From positions 1 through 64,000 of the forward strand of contig NZ_JAFLRK010000007.1 in NCBI RefSeq assembly GCF_017315735.1: DNA of 64,000 nucleotides, in the 5' to 3' direction. The DNA is from Paracoccus shandongensis (lineage in GTDB: Bacteria; Pseudomonadota; Alphaproteobacteria; Rhodobacterales; Rhodobacteraceae). The notes below the pieces were generated by a model. That model was not told the origin of the DNA, made no database searches, and saw only the letters and a program-made list of their open reading frames with translations. Position numbers and translations under genes: made by a program. This document shows positions 19,199-27,396 of the stretch, in pieces. Position 1 is the first letter of the stretch. The number at the start of each line of letters is the position of its first letter.

Positions 19199-19727
19199 CA
19201 TCGCCTTCACGCCGGTGACGGCGGCCGACCTGCCCCTGATCGCGGGCTGGATGGCCCTGCCCCATTGGCGGGACTGGTGGTCCGGGGATACGGAGACCGA
19301 GATCGGCCATATCCGCGACATGATCCGGGGCCGCGACAGCACGCAGCCCTTTCTGTTTCACCACCAGGACCGCCCCGTCGGCTATATCCAGGCCTGGCGC
19401 ATCGCGGATGCGCGGGTGGAACCCTGGCTGTCGGAGGCCCCCTGGGTCATGGACCTGCCAGACGACACGCTGGGCGTCGATCTGTCCATCGGCCCCGCCG
19501 CCCTGCTGTCGAAAGGCATCGGCTCGCGCGCGCTGGCGGCTTTCGTGGCCCTTCTGCGGGCCGAGGGGCAGCGGACCCTCATCATCGATCCGGACCCCGC
19601 CAACCTGCGCGCGGTCCGCGCCTATGAAAAGGCCGGGTTCCGGGCGATCCCCGGGTTTCTGGGCCGGACGGGCGACTGCCTGCTGATGCGGCACGAGCCG
19701 GATCAGCAGGCCTTCGCTTTTCTATAG
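19188..19727 (+). CDS. GNAT acetyltransferase of the AAC(6')-like type, between hslV and hslU
   Basis: The 179-residue protein has the GNAT fold: VGYIQAWRI (strand 4), [10 protein letters not shown] acetyl-CoA loop (about residues 108-117) and [18 protein letters not shown]. The layout resembles aminoglycoside 6'-acetyltransferases, but the substrate is not shown. The likely start is TTG at 19188 inside the hslV 3' end, giving an 11-base overlap; GAGG lies just upstream. The coupling suggests co-expression with the HslVU protease. Resistance function is not implied. Confidence 0.75.
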   Translation: MEPDIAFTPVTAADLPLIAGWMALPHWRDWWSGDTETEIGHIRDMIRGRDSTQPFLFHHQDRPVGYIQAWRIADARVEPWLSEAPWVMDLPDDTLGVDLSIGPAALLSKGIGSRALAAFVALLRAEGQRTLIIDPDPANLRAVRAYEKAGFRAIPGFLGRTGDCLLMRHEPDQQAFAFL

Positions 19728-19769
19728 GCGCGCGGTGGACCCTGTCCACGATCCGCAACCCAAAAGCGC

Positions 19770-19820
19770 AACCCTTCAAATTGCCGCCCCGACTGTTTAT
19801 CTGCGCCTAAACCCTTCAAA
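19770..19820 (+). repeat. Direct repeat AACCCTTCAAA x2 upstream of hslU
   Basis: An identical 11-base sequence occurs at 19770-19780 and 19810-19820, 40 bases apart, in the 102-base gap before hslU. The spacing is close to four helical turns, so both copies would face the same side of the DNA. The second copy abuts the ribosome-binding region (AAAGG). Confidence 0.6.
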
Positions 19821-19829
19821 GGCAGACCC

Positions 19830-21137
19830 ATGACCGACCTGACCCCGCGCGAGATCGTATCCGAACTGGATCGCTTCATCATCGGCCAGAAGGACGCCAA
19901 GCGCGCCGTGGCGGTGGCCCTGCGCAACCGCTGGCGCCGCAAGCAGCTGGGCGACGACCTGCGCGACGAGGTCTATCCCAAGAACATCCTGATGATCGGC
20001 CCCACCGGCGTCGGCAAGACCGAGATCAGCCGCAGGTTGGCCAAGCTGGCCAACGCCCCCTTCATCAAGGTCGAGGCGACCAAGTTCACCGAAGTCGGCT
20101 ATGTCGGCCGCGACGTGGAGCAGATCATCCGCGACCTGACCGACGCCGCCATGATCGACACCCGCGAACGGATGCGCGAGGAGGTCAAGGCCCGCGCCCA
20201 CAAGTCGGCCGAGGACCGCGTGATCGAGGCGCTGGCCGGCAAGGACGCCCGCGACGGCACCCGCCAGATGTTCCGCGACAAGCTGAAGCGGGGCGAACTG
20301 GACGACACCGTGATCGAGCTTGAGGTGCAGGACACGTCCAATCCCTTCGGCGCGATGGAGATCCCCGGCCAGCCGGGCCAGTCCCTGGGCGGCATGATGG
20401 ACCTGTCGGGGCTGATGAAGGCCTTTGGCGGGCGGCGTGTCCGGCGCAAGATGACGGTCGCCGAAAGCTATGACCTGCTGATCGCCGAGGAAGCCGACAA
20501 GCTGCTGGACGACGAGGCCGTCAAGGCCGCAGCCCTGGAAGCCGTGCAGCAGAACGGCATCGTCTTCATCGACGAGATCGACAAGGTCTGCGCCCGGTCC
20601 GATGCGCGCGGCGGCGATGTCAGCCGCGAGGGCGTGCAGCGCGACCTGCTGCCCTTGATCGAGGGCACGACCGTCAGCACCAAATACGGCCCCGTCAAGA
20701 CCGACCACATCCTGTTCATCGCATCCGGTGCGTTCCATGTCGCCAAGCCCAGCGACCTTCTGCCCGAACTTCAGGGCCGCCTGCCGATCCGCGTGGAACT
20801 GCGCGCGCTGACGGAAGACGACTTCATCCGCATCCTGACCGAAACCGACAACGCGCTCACGCGCCAATACACCGCGCTGATGGCGACCGAGAACGTCACC
20901 GTGGGCTTTTCCCCCGACGGCATCGCCGCGCTGGCCCGGATCGCGGCCGAGGTGAACGCGGCGGTGGAAAACATCGGCGCGCGCCGCCTTTACACCGTGA
21001 TCGAGCGCGTCTTCGAGGAACTGTCCTTCAGCGCCCCCGACAAGGACGGCGAGACGGTCCAGGTCGATGCGGCCTATGTCGAACGCCACCTGGGCGATCT
21101 GGCGCGGTCCACCGATCTGTCGCGTTACGTGCTATAA
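19830..21137 (+). CDS. hslU: ATP-dependent protease ATPase subunit HslU
   Basis: The 435-residue AAA+ unfoldase has Walker A GPTGVGKT (57-64), the pore motif in [11 protein letters not shown] (GYVG), Walker [10 protein letters not shown] and the C-terminal DLSRYVL tail that docks into HslV. It unfolds substrates and feeds them to HslV. It is separated from hslV by the acetyltransferase gene and a 102-base gap. Confidence 0.96.
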   Translation: MTDLTPREIVSELDRFIIGQKDAKRAVAVALRNRWRRKQLGDDLRDEVYPKNILMIGPTGVGKTEISRRLAKLANAPFIKVEATKFTEVGYVGRDVEQIIRDLTDAAMIDTRERMREEVKARAHKSAEDRVIEALAGKDARDGTRQMFRDKLKRGELDDTVIELEVQDTSNPFGAMEIPGQPGQSLGGMMDLSGLMKAFGGRRVRRKMTVAESYDLLIAEEADKLLDDEAVKAAALEAVQQNGIVFIDEIDKVCARSDARGGDVSREGVQRDLLPLIEGTTVSTKYGPVKTDHILFIASGAFHVAKPSDLLPELQGRLPIRVELRALTEDDFIRILTETDNALTRQYTALMATENVTVGFSPDGIAALARIAAEVNAAVENIGARRLYTVIERVFEELSFSAPDKDGETVQVDAAYVERHLGDLARSTDLSRYVL

Positions 21138-21189
21138 GGAACCGCCCGGCATGGATCCGGGTTGGCCCGGCAGGAAAAGGGGACTGGTC

Positions 21190-21375
21190 ATGGGTTACGT
21201 CTTCGGAATCATCATCTTCGTGCTGGATGTCTGGGCCATCGCCTCGGTCATCAACACGAATGTCAGCACGGGCACCAAGATCCTGTGGATCGCGCTGATC
21301 GCGATCCTGCCGGTGGTCGGGCTGATCCTGTGGTATTTCATGGGCCCCAAGGCCAATTACGGCGGGCGGATCTGA
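21190..21375 (+). CDS. Small PLDc_N-domain membrane protein
   Basis: The 61-residue protein has two hydrophobic segments (residues 3-20 and about 30-52) and the PLDc_N pattern seen at the N-terminus of cardiolipin synthases, with ILWIALIAILPVVGLILWY and a GPK tail. The start has AGGAAAAGGGG upstream; a longer in-frame start inside hslU is less likely. Stand-alone copies of this domain are common and uncharacterised. It follows hslU by 52 bases. Confidence 0.8.
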   Translation: MGYVFGIIIFVLDVWAIASVINTNVSTGTKILWIALIAILPVVGLILWYFMGPKANYGGRI

Positions 21376-21443
21376 CGCCGGGACTGGCCTGGGGCGCATT
21401 TCTCTGACAGGCTTGCCGCGACCGTTTCCCTGTAAGGTGACGC

Positions 21444-22511
21444 TTGCGGCATTTCCTTTTCTGCCTTGTTCTGGCACTTGCGGCCTGCGGGCCGCGCGGC
21501 GCCCTGGTGATGGCCCCCGCCGGATACCAGCCCCGCATCGCCGAGCCGATCTGGGTCGCCGCGCAACGCGACCTGTCGGGCCACCATGTCCCGCAGCCCT
21601 GGTTTTCGCGCATCGACGTGTCGGTCCCGCCCGACCGCGCGCCGGGCGATCTGGCCTATCCCCGGCCCGGCGGCGATCCCGACCGGGAGTTCCTGGTCAC
21701 GGGCGGCGGTCGGCTTGCCGATGCGGGCGCCTTCCGCCGCGCCATCGAGCGGGATCTGGCGGGCCGGGGCCCAGGCAACCGCGACATCATGCTGTTCGTG
21801 CATGGCTACAACTACAGCTTCGCCGAGGGCGTTTACCGCACCGCGCAACTGGCCCATGACCTGCAACTGCCGGGCATCCACGCGCATTTCTCGTGGCCTT
21901 CGCGGATGAAGCCCTATGCCTATTCGGGCGACCGGGACGGCGCGCTTTATTCCCGCGACGGGCTGGTGCAGACGATTGAGCTGCTGGCGCAGGCGCGCGG
22001 CCGGGGCCGGATCGTGCTGATGGCCCATTCCATGGGCGGCCAGTTGCTGATGGAGGCCTTGCGCCAGATGGCCCTGACCGGGCGGCGCGACCTGATCGGG
22101 CAGATCGACGGCGTGGTCCTGATCTCGCCCGACCTGGATCTGCGGCTGTTCCGGTCGCAGGTCCGCGCCATCGGGCCGCTGCCGCAGCCCTTCGTCATCA
22201 TGACCTCGCCCCGCGACCGGGCGCTGCAACTGTCGGCGCTGATCTCGGACGAGCCGCTGAGGCTGGGCAACATCCCCGATGCGCGCCCCGTCGCGGATCT
22301 GGATGTGGTGGTGGTCGATACCGGGGCCTTCAGCACCGGCTACGGGCATTTCAACCTGGCCGATTCTCCCGCCCTGCAACGGATCCTGGCGCGGATGCGC
22401 GACCTGGACCGGATCCTGCCTGACGAGGGCGGCACCGGCCCCGGCCTGATCGGCGGCGCGGTCAGCCGGGTCGAACAGGCGGTGCAGGTGGTGCTGGCGC
22501 CGGCCTTCTAG
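21444..22511 (+). CDS. Lipoprotein alpha/beta hydrolase (DUF900 family)
   Basis: The 355-residue product starts at TTG with AAGGTGA upstream and has a lipobox LALAACG (Cys15), so it is probably lipid-anchored. The DUF900 hydrolase core has FVHGYNYSFAEG and the nucleophile elbow AHSMGG (Ser about 189), with a C-terminal GYGHFN histidine candidate. An esterase or lipase activity is inferred; the substrate is unknown. It converges on the smr gene. Confidence 0.8.
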   Translation: MRHFLFCLVLALAACGPRGALVMAPAGYQPRIAEPIWVAAQRDLSGHHVPQPWFSRIDVSVPPDRAPGDLAYPRPGGDPDREFLVTGGGRLADAGAFRRAIERDLAGRGPGNRDIMLFVHGYNYSFAEGVYRTAQLAHDLQLPGIHAHFSWPSRMKPYAYSGDRDGALYSRDGLVQTIELLAQARGRGRIVLMAHSMGGQLLMEALRQMALTGRRDLIGQIDGVVLISPDLDLRLFRSQVRAIGPLPQPFVIMTSPRDRALQLSALISDEPLRLGNIPDARPVADLDVVVVDTGAFSTGYGHFNLADSPALQRILARMRDLDRILPDEGGTGPGLIGGAVSRVEQAVQVVLAPAF

Positions 22512-22540
22512 GGGGCGGCGTGGTGGGGGAACCCCATGCC

Positions 22541-23131
22541 TCAGGTCCGGCGCAGATAGACGTAATAGGCCCCCTCGCCCCCATGGCGGTAATGGGCGGC
22601 GGTGACCTGCTGGACGACCGCCGACAGCGGCGGCATGTGCAGCCAGTGGGGCACCTGGTGGCGCAGGGCGCCGGGGCGCGTCGGCAGGGGACCGTGATCG
22701 CCCTTGCCCTTGCCGGTGATGACCAGCACCAGCCGGTGCCCCCGGGCATGGCAGGACAGGACAAAGCCGATCAGTTCGGGATGGGCCGCGGCCAGCGTCA
22801 TGCCATGCAGGTCCAGCCGCGCCTCGGGCGGCAGCTTGCCCTGCGACATCCGGCGGTGGATCTTGTGGTCCATGCGCAGGGCCTGCTGCGCCAGGCGTTG
22901 CGCGGGGCTGGCGGGCGCGGGCGGCGCGGCGGGCCGGGCAGCCGCCGCCTGGCCGATGCTGAATTCGGGGATGCGAGGGCGCGGCACCACCGGCTTGGGG
23001 GCCGGGCGCGCGTCAGGTTCGGCGGGCTTCGGGCGTTCGGGGTGCATCGGCACCGCCGTGCGGGCGACGCGCGCCCACAGATCCCTGTCCTCGGGGGTCA
23101 GGCCGCCCCACCGACTTTGCCGGCGGGCCAT
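22541..23131 (-). CDS. Smr-domain protein
   Basis: The 196-residue protein has a proline- and alanine-rich N-terminal half and a C-terminal Smr (small MutS-related) domain with LDLHGMT and VITGKGKGDHGPL. Stand-alone Smr proteins include RNA or DNA nicking enzymes. Its ATG shares a base with the stop of the upstream timA gene, so the two are translationally coupled. The role of the alphaproteobacterial members is unclear. Confidence 0.88.
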   Translation of the reverse strand: MARRQSRWGGLTPEDRDLWARVARTAVPMHPERPKPAEPDARPAPKPVVPRPRIPEFSIGQAAAARPAAPPAPASPAQRLAQQALRMDHKIHRRMSQGKLPPEARLDLHGMTLAAAHPELIGFVLSCHARGHRLVLVITGKGKGDHGPLPTRPGALRHQVPHWLHMPPLSAVVQQVTAAHYRHGGEGAYYVYLRRT

Positions 23132-23787
23132 CAGCCGGTCGCGACAAGCTGCCAGTTCGGATCGTCCTGGCCCATGCGGCGGGCAAAGGTCCAGGTGTCG
23201 CGCTGCTTGCGCGGGGCCTTGGGATCGCCCTCGACCACGTTGCCCTGCGCGTCGCGCGTGGCCGCGATCAGTTCGCCCACGAAGCGGACAGAAATCTCGG
23301 CCATGCCCGTGGCGGGGTCGAATTCTGCCCCGGCCAGCGCGGTTTCGCGCGTGCCGATATACTGCGCCGTCACCGTCTGGCCCTTGGCCGCGCGGTCGTC
23401 GATCACCCCCTGCAAGGCGGCGGCCACGGGCTCGGCCAGGAAGGGCCGCACCTCGGACAGGTCGCCGCGTTCAAAGGCCATCAGGATCATCTCATAGGCG
23501 CCTTTCGCGCCGCCCAGGAAATCCATCAAGCCGAATGACGGCTCGGCCGCCTTCATCGCGGCCAGGGCGCGGGCGGCGGGGCTGCCCGCCTCGGCATGGT
23601 CCAGGATGTCGTGGTCGGGCTCCTCGGCCGTGCCCTCGATCACGTCGAAGCGCGGGCGGGGGCGGTCGGGGGCCTCGACCTGCGGGGGCTCGTACCCGTC
23701 GCGGGTGCCCAGCACGTTGCGCAGCCGCAGGATGAGGAAAATCGCGATCCCGGCCAGGACAAGCAACTGCAGCAACGGGTTGTTCAT
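23131..23787 (-). CDS. Tim44/TimA family membrane-associated protein
   Basis: The 218-residue protein has one N-terminal membrane helix (LLQLLVLAGIAIFLILRL) and a C-terminal Tim44-like domain (FDPATGMAEISVRFVGELIAA ... DTWTFARRM). The mitochondrial relative tethers the import motor; bacterial TimA is inner-membrane associated with an undefined role. It is divergent from fxsA-secB. In many relatives a murein transglycosylase gene lies between it and smr, but here the two genes overlap directly. Confidence 0.88.
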   Translation of the reverse strand: MNNPLLQLLVLAGIAIFLILRLRNVLGTRDGYEPPQVEAPDRPRPRFDVIEGTAEEPDHDILDHAEAGSPAARALAAMKAAEPSFGLMDFLGGAKGAYEMILMAFERGDLSEVRPFLAEPVAAALQGVIDDRAAKGQTVTAQYIGTRETALAGAEFDPATGMAEISVRFVGELIAATRDAQGNVVEGDPKAPRKQRDTWTFARRMGQDDPNWQLVATG

Positions 23788-23891
23788 GCGATTGGCCTCA
23801 TGTGGTCTTGGCTGGTATCGTTGATCTGCGTCATTATGTAGGGATTGGGCCGGGGCAAGTCCAGTTATCCCCTGGCCGGGAAGGAATCGGA

Positions 23892-24419
23892 ATGTGGCTG
23901 TTGTGGATCTTCGTGGCGCTGCCCATTGTCGAGATCGCGCTGTTCATCCAGGTGGGCGGGCTGATCGGGGTCTGGGCCACCCTGGCGCTGGTGGTGCTGG
24001 CCGCCCTTCTGGGCATGGCCGTGATCCGCAGCCAAGGCGCCCATGCCTGGATCGAGGCGCAGCGCAGCCTGGCGCAGCTGCGCGATCCGTCGCGGCCCCT
24101 GGCCCATGGCATGATGCTGATGGTCGCGGGCGCGCTGCTGATCGTGCCGGGCTTTTTCACCGATGCGGTGGGCCTTCTGCTGCTGATCCGGCCGGTGCGC
24201 GATCTTGTGATGCGCCAGGCCGGACGGCGGATGCGGGTCCGGTCGGTCCACATGAGGGCGCGGCGCGAGGCCCATCGCCCGCCTTACGCCGACGTGATCG
24301 ACGCGGATTTCGTGGTCGAGGACACGCCCCCGCGTCAGCGCCCGCCGCTCGACCTGCCCGAGGAGGGGCCGGACGACCGGCCCGCGCGTCCCGGCGGCTC
24401 GGGCTGGACACGCCATTGA
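23892..24419 (+). CDS. fxsA: FxsA-family inner-membrane protein
   Basis: The 175-residue protein has three to four hydrophobic segments (about residues 2-20, 22-42, 75-100) and the FxsA pattern WLLWIFVALPIVEIALFI plus GALLIVPGFFTDAVGLLLLIRPVR. In E. coli FxsA relieves phage T7 exclusion by F; its normal role is unknown. The start has GAAGGA upstream; the longer in-frame start at 23802 lacks support. It lies 59 bases before secB. Confidence 0.88.
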   Translation: MWLLWIFVALPIVEIALFIQVGGLIGVWATLALVVLAALLGMAVIRSQGAHAWIEAQRSLAQLRDPSRPLAHGMMLMVAGALLIVPGFFTDAVGLLLLIRPVRDLVMRQAGRRMRVRSVHMRARREAHRPPYADVIDADFVVEDTPPRQRPPLDLPEEGPDDRPARPGGSGWTRH

Positions 24420-24478
24420 GGCCGTGACCCGCGCCTGATAGAACCGGGGCCAAGTGTCATCCTTTCAAGGGAAAACCC

Positions 24479-24994
24479 ATGGCCGACGAAACCACCGCCA
24501 ACGGAACCGCGCCCGCAGCCCCGCCCGTGCGGATGCAGATCCTGGCGCAATATATCCGCGACCTGTCGTTTGAAAACGCCGTCGCCACCAAGGGCGCCCC
24601 CCAGGGCGAGGTCCAGCCCGAGATCACCGTCCAGGTCAGCCTGGACGCCCGCAAGCGCGCCGGCGACAACCAGTACGAGGTGATTTCCAAGTTCCGCGTC
24701 ACCTCGACCAACAAGGGCGACAACGCGACCCTGTTCCTGGCCGAGCTGGATTACGGCGGCGTCTTCCTGATCGAGGGCGTGCCCGAGGACCAGTTGCACC
24801 CCTTCCTGATGATCGAATGCCCGCGGATGCTGTTTCCCTTCGTGCGCCGCATCATTTCCGACGTGACGCGCGACGGGGGCTTTCCGCCCTTCAACATGGA
24901 CCCGGTCGATTTCGTGGCGCTGTACCGCCAGGAACTCGCGCGCCGCGCGCAGGCGCAGCAGCAGGGCGCGCCCGCCGACCAGCGGCTGTCCTGA
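24479..24994 (+). CDS. secB: Protein-export chaperone SecB
   Basis: The 171-residue protein has the full SecB core, starting QILAQYIRDLSFENA and including the acidic SecA-contact region AELDYGGVF and ECPRMLFPFVRRIISDVTRDGGFPP-type segment. SecB keeps preproteins unfolded and hands them to SecA. AAGGGAAAA precedes the start. It follows fxsA, a usual alphaproteobacterial order. Confidence 0.95.
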   Translation: MADETTANGTAPAAPPVRMQILAQYIRDLSFENAVATKGAPQGEVQPEITVQVSLDARKRAGDNQYEVISKFRVTSTNKGDNATLFLAELDYGGVFLIEGVPEDQLHPFLMIECPRMLFPFVRRIISDVTRDGGFPPFNMDPVDFVALYRQELARRAQAQQQGAPADQRLS

Positions 24995-25015
24995 CGCGCC
25001 ATGGCGGCCTGACCC

Positions 25016-25624
25016 ATGGCCCCGCGCCCGCGCCGGGCCTGGCAGCGGATGCTGTCGGGCCGGCGTCTGGATCTGCTGGATCCGACGCCTGTCGACATCG
25101 AGATCACCGACATCGCCCATGGCCTGGCCTTCGTGGCCCGCTGGAACGGCCAGACCATTGGCGACTGGCCCTATTCGGTCGCCGAACATTCCCTGCTGGT
25201 CGAGGATATCCTGGTCCGCCTTTATCCCGGGATCGAGACGCGCTGGCGATTGGCCGCGCTTTTGCACGATGCGCCGGAATATGTGATCGGCGACATGATT
25301 TCCCCCGTCAAGGCGGCGCTCGGGGCGGAATATGGCCGCATGGACGAACGGCTGACGGCGGCCATCCACCGCCGCTTTGGTTTGCCCGCGACAATACCAT
25401 CGTCAATAAAGGTTAAAATCAAGGCGGCCGACCGGATTTCAGCGCGGCTGGAGGCCGTTCAAATCGCCGGTTTCAGCCTGGCCGAGGCAAAACGCCTGTT
25501 TCCCTTGCAAAACGAAACTATTTTGTCCGTATTGCATATTCAATTACGCCCCCCTGCCGAGGTGCGCGAGGCGTTTCTGGAACGGTTCAGGATGTTGAAC
25601 GAGGCCCAAGGCGGGGCCGCATAG
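25016..25624 (+). CDS. HD-domain nucleotidase (YfbR-like)
   Basis: The 202-residue protein has an HD fold with the metal-binding set H in SVAEHSLLV (about residue 61) and the HD pair in ALLHDAPEYVIGDM, resembling YfbR 5'-deoxynucleotidases and related phosphohydrolases. Probable cytosolic nucleotide hydrolase; the substrate is unproven. The second half (about 25386-25560) is visibly more AT-rich than its neighbours. A strong terminator-like hairpin follows. Confidence 0.78.
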   Translation: MAPRPRRAWQRMLSGRRLDLLDPTPVDIEITDIAHGLAFVARWNGQTIGDWPYSVAEHSLLVEDILVRLYPGIETRWRLAALLHDAPEYVIGDMISPVKAALGAEYGRMDERLTAAIHRRFGLPATIPSSIKVKIKAADRISARLEAVQIAGFSLAEAKRLFPLQNETILSVLHIQLRPPAEVREAFLERFRMLNEAQGGAA

Positions 25625-25627
25625 GAA

Positions 25628-25652
25628 AAGGCTGCCCCGATGGGGCAGCCTT
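25628..25652. terminator. Bidirectional terminator hairpin between HD gene and hvrA
   Basis: Perfect 11-base arms AAGGCTGCCCC (25628-25638) and 25642-25652 with loop GAT lie between two convergent genes. A short TT and a nearby GCAAAAAAA run give it the look of a two-way intrinsic terminator. Confidence 0.8.
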
Positions 25653-25667
25653 GCGCAAAAAACCCTG

Positions 25668-25997
25668 TCAGATCAGCAGGTCGTCCAGCTGCTTGCCGCC
25701 TTCAAGGCTGTCCTGAACCCAGCGGGGCTTGCGGCCGCGGCCGGTCCAGGTCATCGTCGGATCCGCGGGATTTGCGTATTTGGGCGCGACGGTTCCCGAC
25801 CGGCGCGGTTTCGCGCCCGTCAGGTCGGCAAGGTTGAAACCATGCTCTCGTGCGGCTTCCTCGATCGCCGCCAGGGCTTCGCGGCGTTTACGATCTTCAT
25901 AGGAATTGATCGCGCGGTCCAGTCTTGCCCGAAGATCACGCAGGTCTTTAAGCGTCATCTTGTCCAGGTCGAGGTTCATTTCATCTGCATCCATCAT
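25668..25997 (-). CDS. hvrA: H-NS-like nucleoid regulator HvrA
   Basis: The 109-residue protein has an N-terminal coiled-coil oligomerisation region (LKDLRDLRARLDRAINSYEDRKRR) and the H-NS DNA-binding motif KYANPADPTMTWTGRGRKPRW. In Rhodobacter the hvrA product adjusts photosystem gene expression to light, and it lies just after senC-regA. The same order here supports the name. Target genes in this non-phototroph are unknown. ATG at 25979 is an alternative start giving MNLDLDKM. The upstream 57-base gap is AT-rich. Confidence 0.88.
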   Translation of the reverse strand: MMDADEMNLDLDKMTLKDLRDLRARLDRAINSYEDRKRREALAAIEEAAREHGFNLADLTGAKPRRSGTVAPKYANPADPTMTWTGRGRKPRWVQDSLEGGKQLDDLLI

Positions 25998-26054
25998 GAA
26001 TTGATTAAACCTAGATTATATAATGCGATGAAAATTACAAGACATGTCATTAAT
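25998..26054 (-). promoter_or_regulatory. AT-rich leader between regA and hvrA
   Basis: This 57-base gap is about three-quarters A+T in a roughly 67 percent GC region, with TTATATAAT and AATTAATG-type stretches. It is a likely site for HvrA self-binding or an hvrA promoter, inferred from H-NS preference for such DNA. Confidence 0.4.
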
Positions 26055-26615
26055 TCACCGTGGCCCGCGCTTGGCCAGGATTCGCTGCAGCGTGCGGCGG
26101 TGCATATGCAACCGGCGTGCGGTTTCGCTGACATTGCGATCGCATTGTTCGTAAACCCGTTGAATATGTTCCCACCTGACGCGGTCCGCCGACATCGGGT
26201 TCTCGGGCGGGGGGGGCAGCGGCTCGCCGTTCGACAGCAATGCGGACGTTACGTCATTCGCATCCGCAGGCTTTGCCAGGTAATCGGTCGCGCCCATCTT
26301 CACCGCCGCCACGGCGGTGGCGATGGCGCCGTATCCCGTCAGCACGATGATGCGGGCGTCCTGGCGCAACTCGCGCAGCGCCTCGACCACGTCGAGGCCG
26401 TTGCCGTCCTCCAGCCGCAGGTCGATCACGGCATAGGCGGGGGGCGCCTCGCGGATCACGGCCAGGGCATCGGCGACGCTGGTGGCGGTGCGCGGGACGA
26501 AGCCGCGCTTTTCCATGGCCCGCGCCAGCCGCGTCACGAAGGTTTCGTCGTCATCGACCAGGATCAACGAGGGATCGGGGCCCGGGGCCGTCCGGGCGGG
26601 TGTTTCGACTTCCAT
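26055..26615 (-). CDS. regA: Redox response regulator RegA/PrrA/ActR
   Basis: The 186-residue regulator has a receiver domain with acidic pocket DDD (21-23), phosphorylation site D65 in VIDLRLEDGNGLDVVEAL, and the family's fixed linker PPPPENPMSADRVRWEHIQ. A Fis-type helix-turn-helix ends NVSETARRLHMHRRTLQRILAKR. It is near-identical in pattern to Rhodobacter PrrA. RegB phosphorylates it under reducing conditions. An earlier ATG (26672) would add 19 residues and is less conserved. It lies downstream of senC. Confidence 0.95.
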   Translation of the reverse strand: MEVETPARTAPGPDPSLILVDDDETFVTRLARAMEKRGFVPRTATSVADALAVIREAPPAYAVIDLRLEDGNGLDVVEALRELRQDARIIVLTGYGAIATAVAAVKMGATDYLAKPADANDVTSALLSNGEPLPPPPENPMSADRVRWEHIQRVYEQCDRNVSETARRLHMHRRTLQRILAKRGPR

Positions 26616-26679
26616 GGCGCAGTCCCAGCTTGCGTGAACGGTAACATTGCCGCAACGCCGGGACAGGGGCAATCACTTC

Positions 26680-27306
26680 TCAGCCAAGGGCATCGACGAA
26701 GCAGCCGACGCGCTCGGCCATGACCTCGGGCGGGGTGTCGCGGTTGAAGAAATCGACCGTCCTGTTGCCGGGCAGCACCAGATAGGTGTTGGTCATGTGA
26801 TCGACCAGATAGTATTCCCCGTCCTCGGCGTCATTGGCCTTGTAATAGTTGCGCCAGCCCTTGTTGACGGCGGCGATCTCCTCGTCCGTGCCGGTCAGGC
26901 CGATCATGTCGCCGGGAAAGAGGCTGGTGAAATCGGCCACGACCTCGGGCGTGTCGCGCTTGGGATCGACGGTGACGAAAACGGTCTGCACGTCCTTGCC
27001 CTGTTCGGCCAGCAGGGCGGCGGCCTCGGCGTTGCGGGCGCTGTCCATCGGGCAGACATCCGGGCAGGACGTATAGCCGAAATAAAGAAGCGAGGGCTTG
27101 TCGAAGACCTGCTCGGCCGTGACGCGCTGCCCGTCCTGCCGTGTCAGGGTGAAGTCGGTGCCAAAGGCGTCCATGCCGCCCGCCACCGCGCTGCCGCCGC
27201 ATCCGGCGAACTGGTCGCCCCCGCGCCCCGCCAGGTAAAGCCCGCCCGACGCCAGCAGGGCCGCGGCGGCGACGCATCCGATCAGCAGGATTTTCCGGTC
27301 GGCCAT
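26680..27306 (-). CDS. senC: SCO/SenC copper chaperone (PrrC)
   Basis: The 208-residue protein has an N-terminal membrane anchor (about residues 5-27) and a periplasmic thioredoxin-like SCO domain with the copper-binding CPDVC pair (C81, C85) and a conserved His in YYLVDHMTN. It supplies copper to cytochrome oxidase CuA and, in Rhodobacter, influences RegB signalling. It is divergent from regB by 90 bases and precedes regA on the same strand, as in Rhodobacter. Confidence 0.94.
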   Translation of the reverse strand: MADRKILLIGCVAAAALLASGGLYLAGRGGDQFAGCGGSAVAGGMDAFGTDFTLTRQDGQRVTAEQVFDKPSLLYFGYTSCPDVCPMDSARNAEAAALLAEQGKDVQTVFVTVDPKRDTPEVVADFTSLFPGDMIGLTGTDEEIAAVNKGWRNYYKANDAEDGEYYLVDHMTNTYLVLPGNRTVDFFNRDTPPEVMAERVGCFVDALG

Positions 27307-27396
27307 GGTTTTTCTCCTCAGGGCGGGCGCAAGCGGCACATTGATCGCCCATCCCGGCCCGCGTATCAAGGTCCGCATCGTCGCACCGGAACGCGC

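Noticed and set aside
19188..19727. Aminoglycoside resistance gene call for the hslV-hslU GNAT
   Set aside because: The fold resembles AAC(6') enzymes, but the position in a housekeeping operon and lack of a specific motif set do not support a resistance claim.
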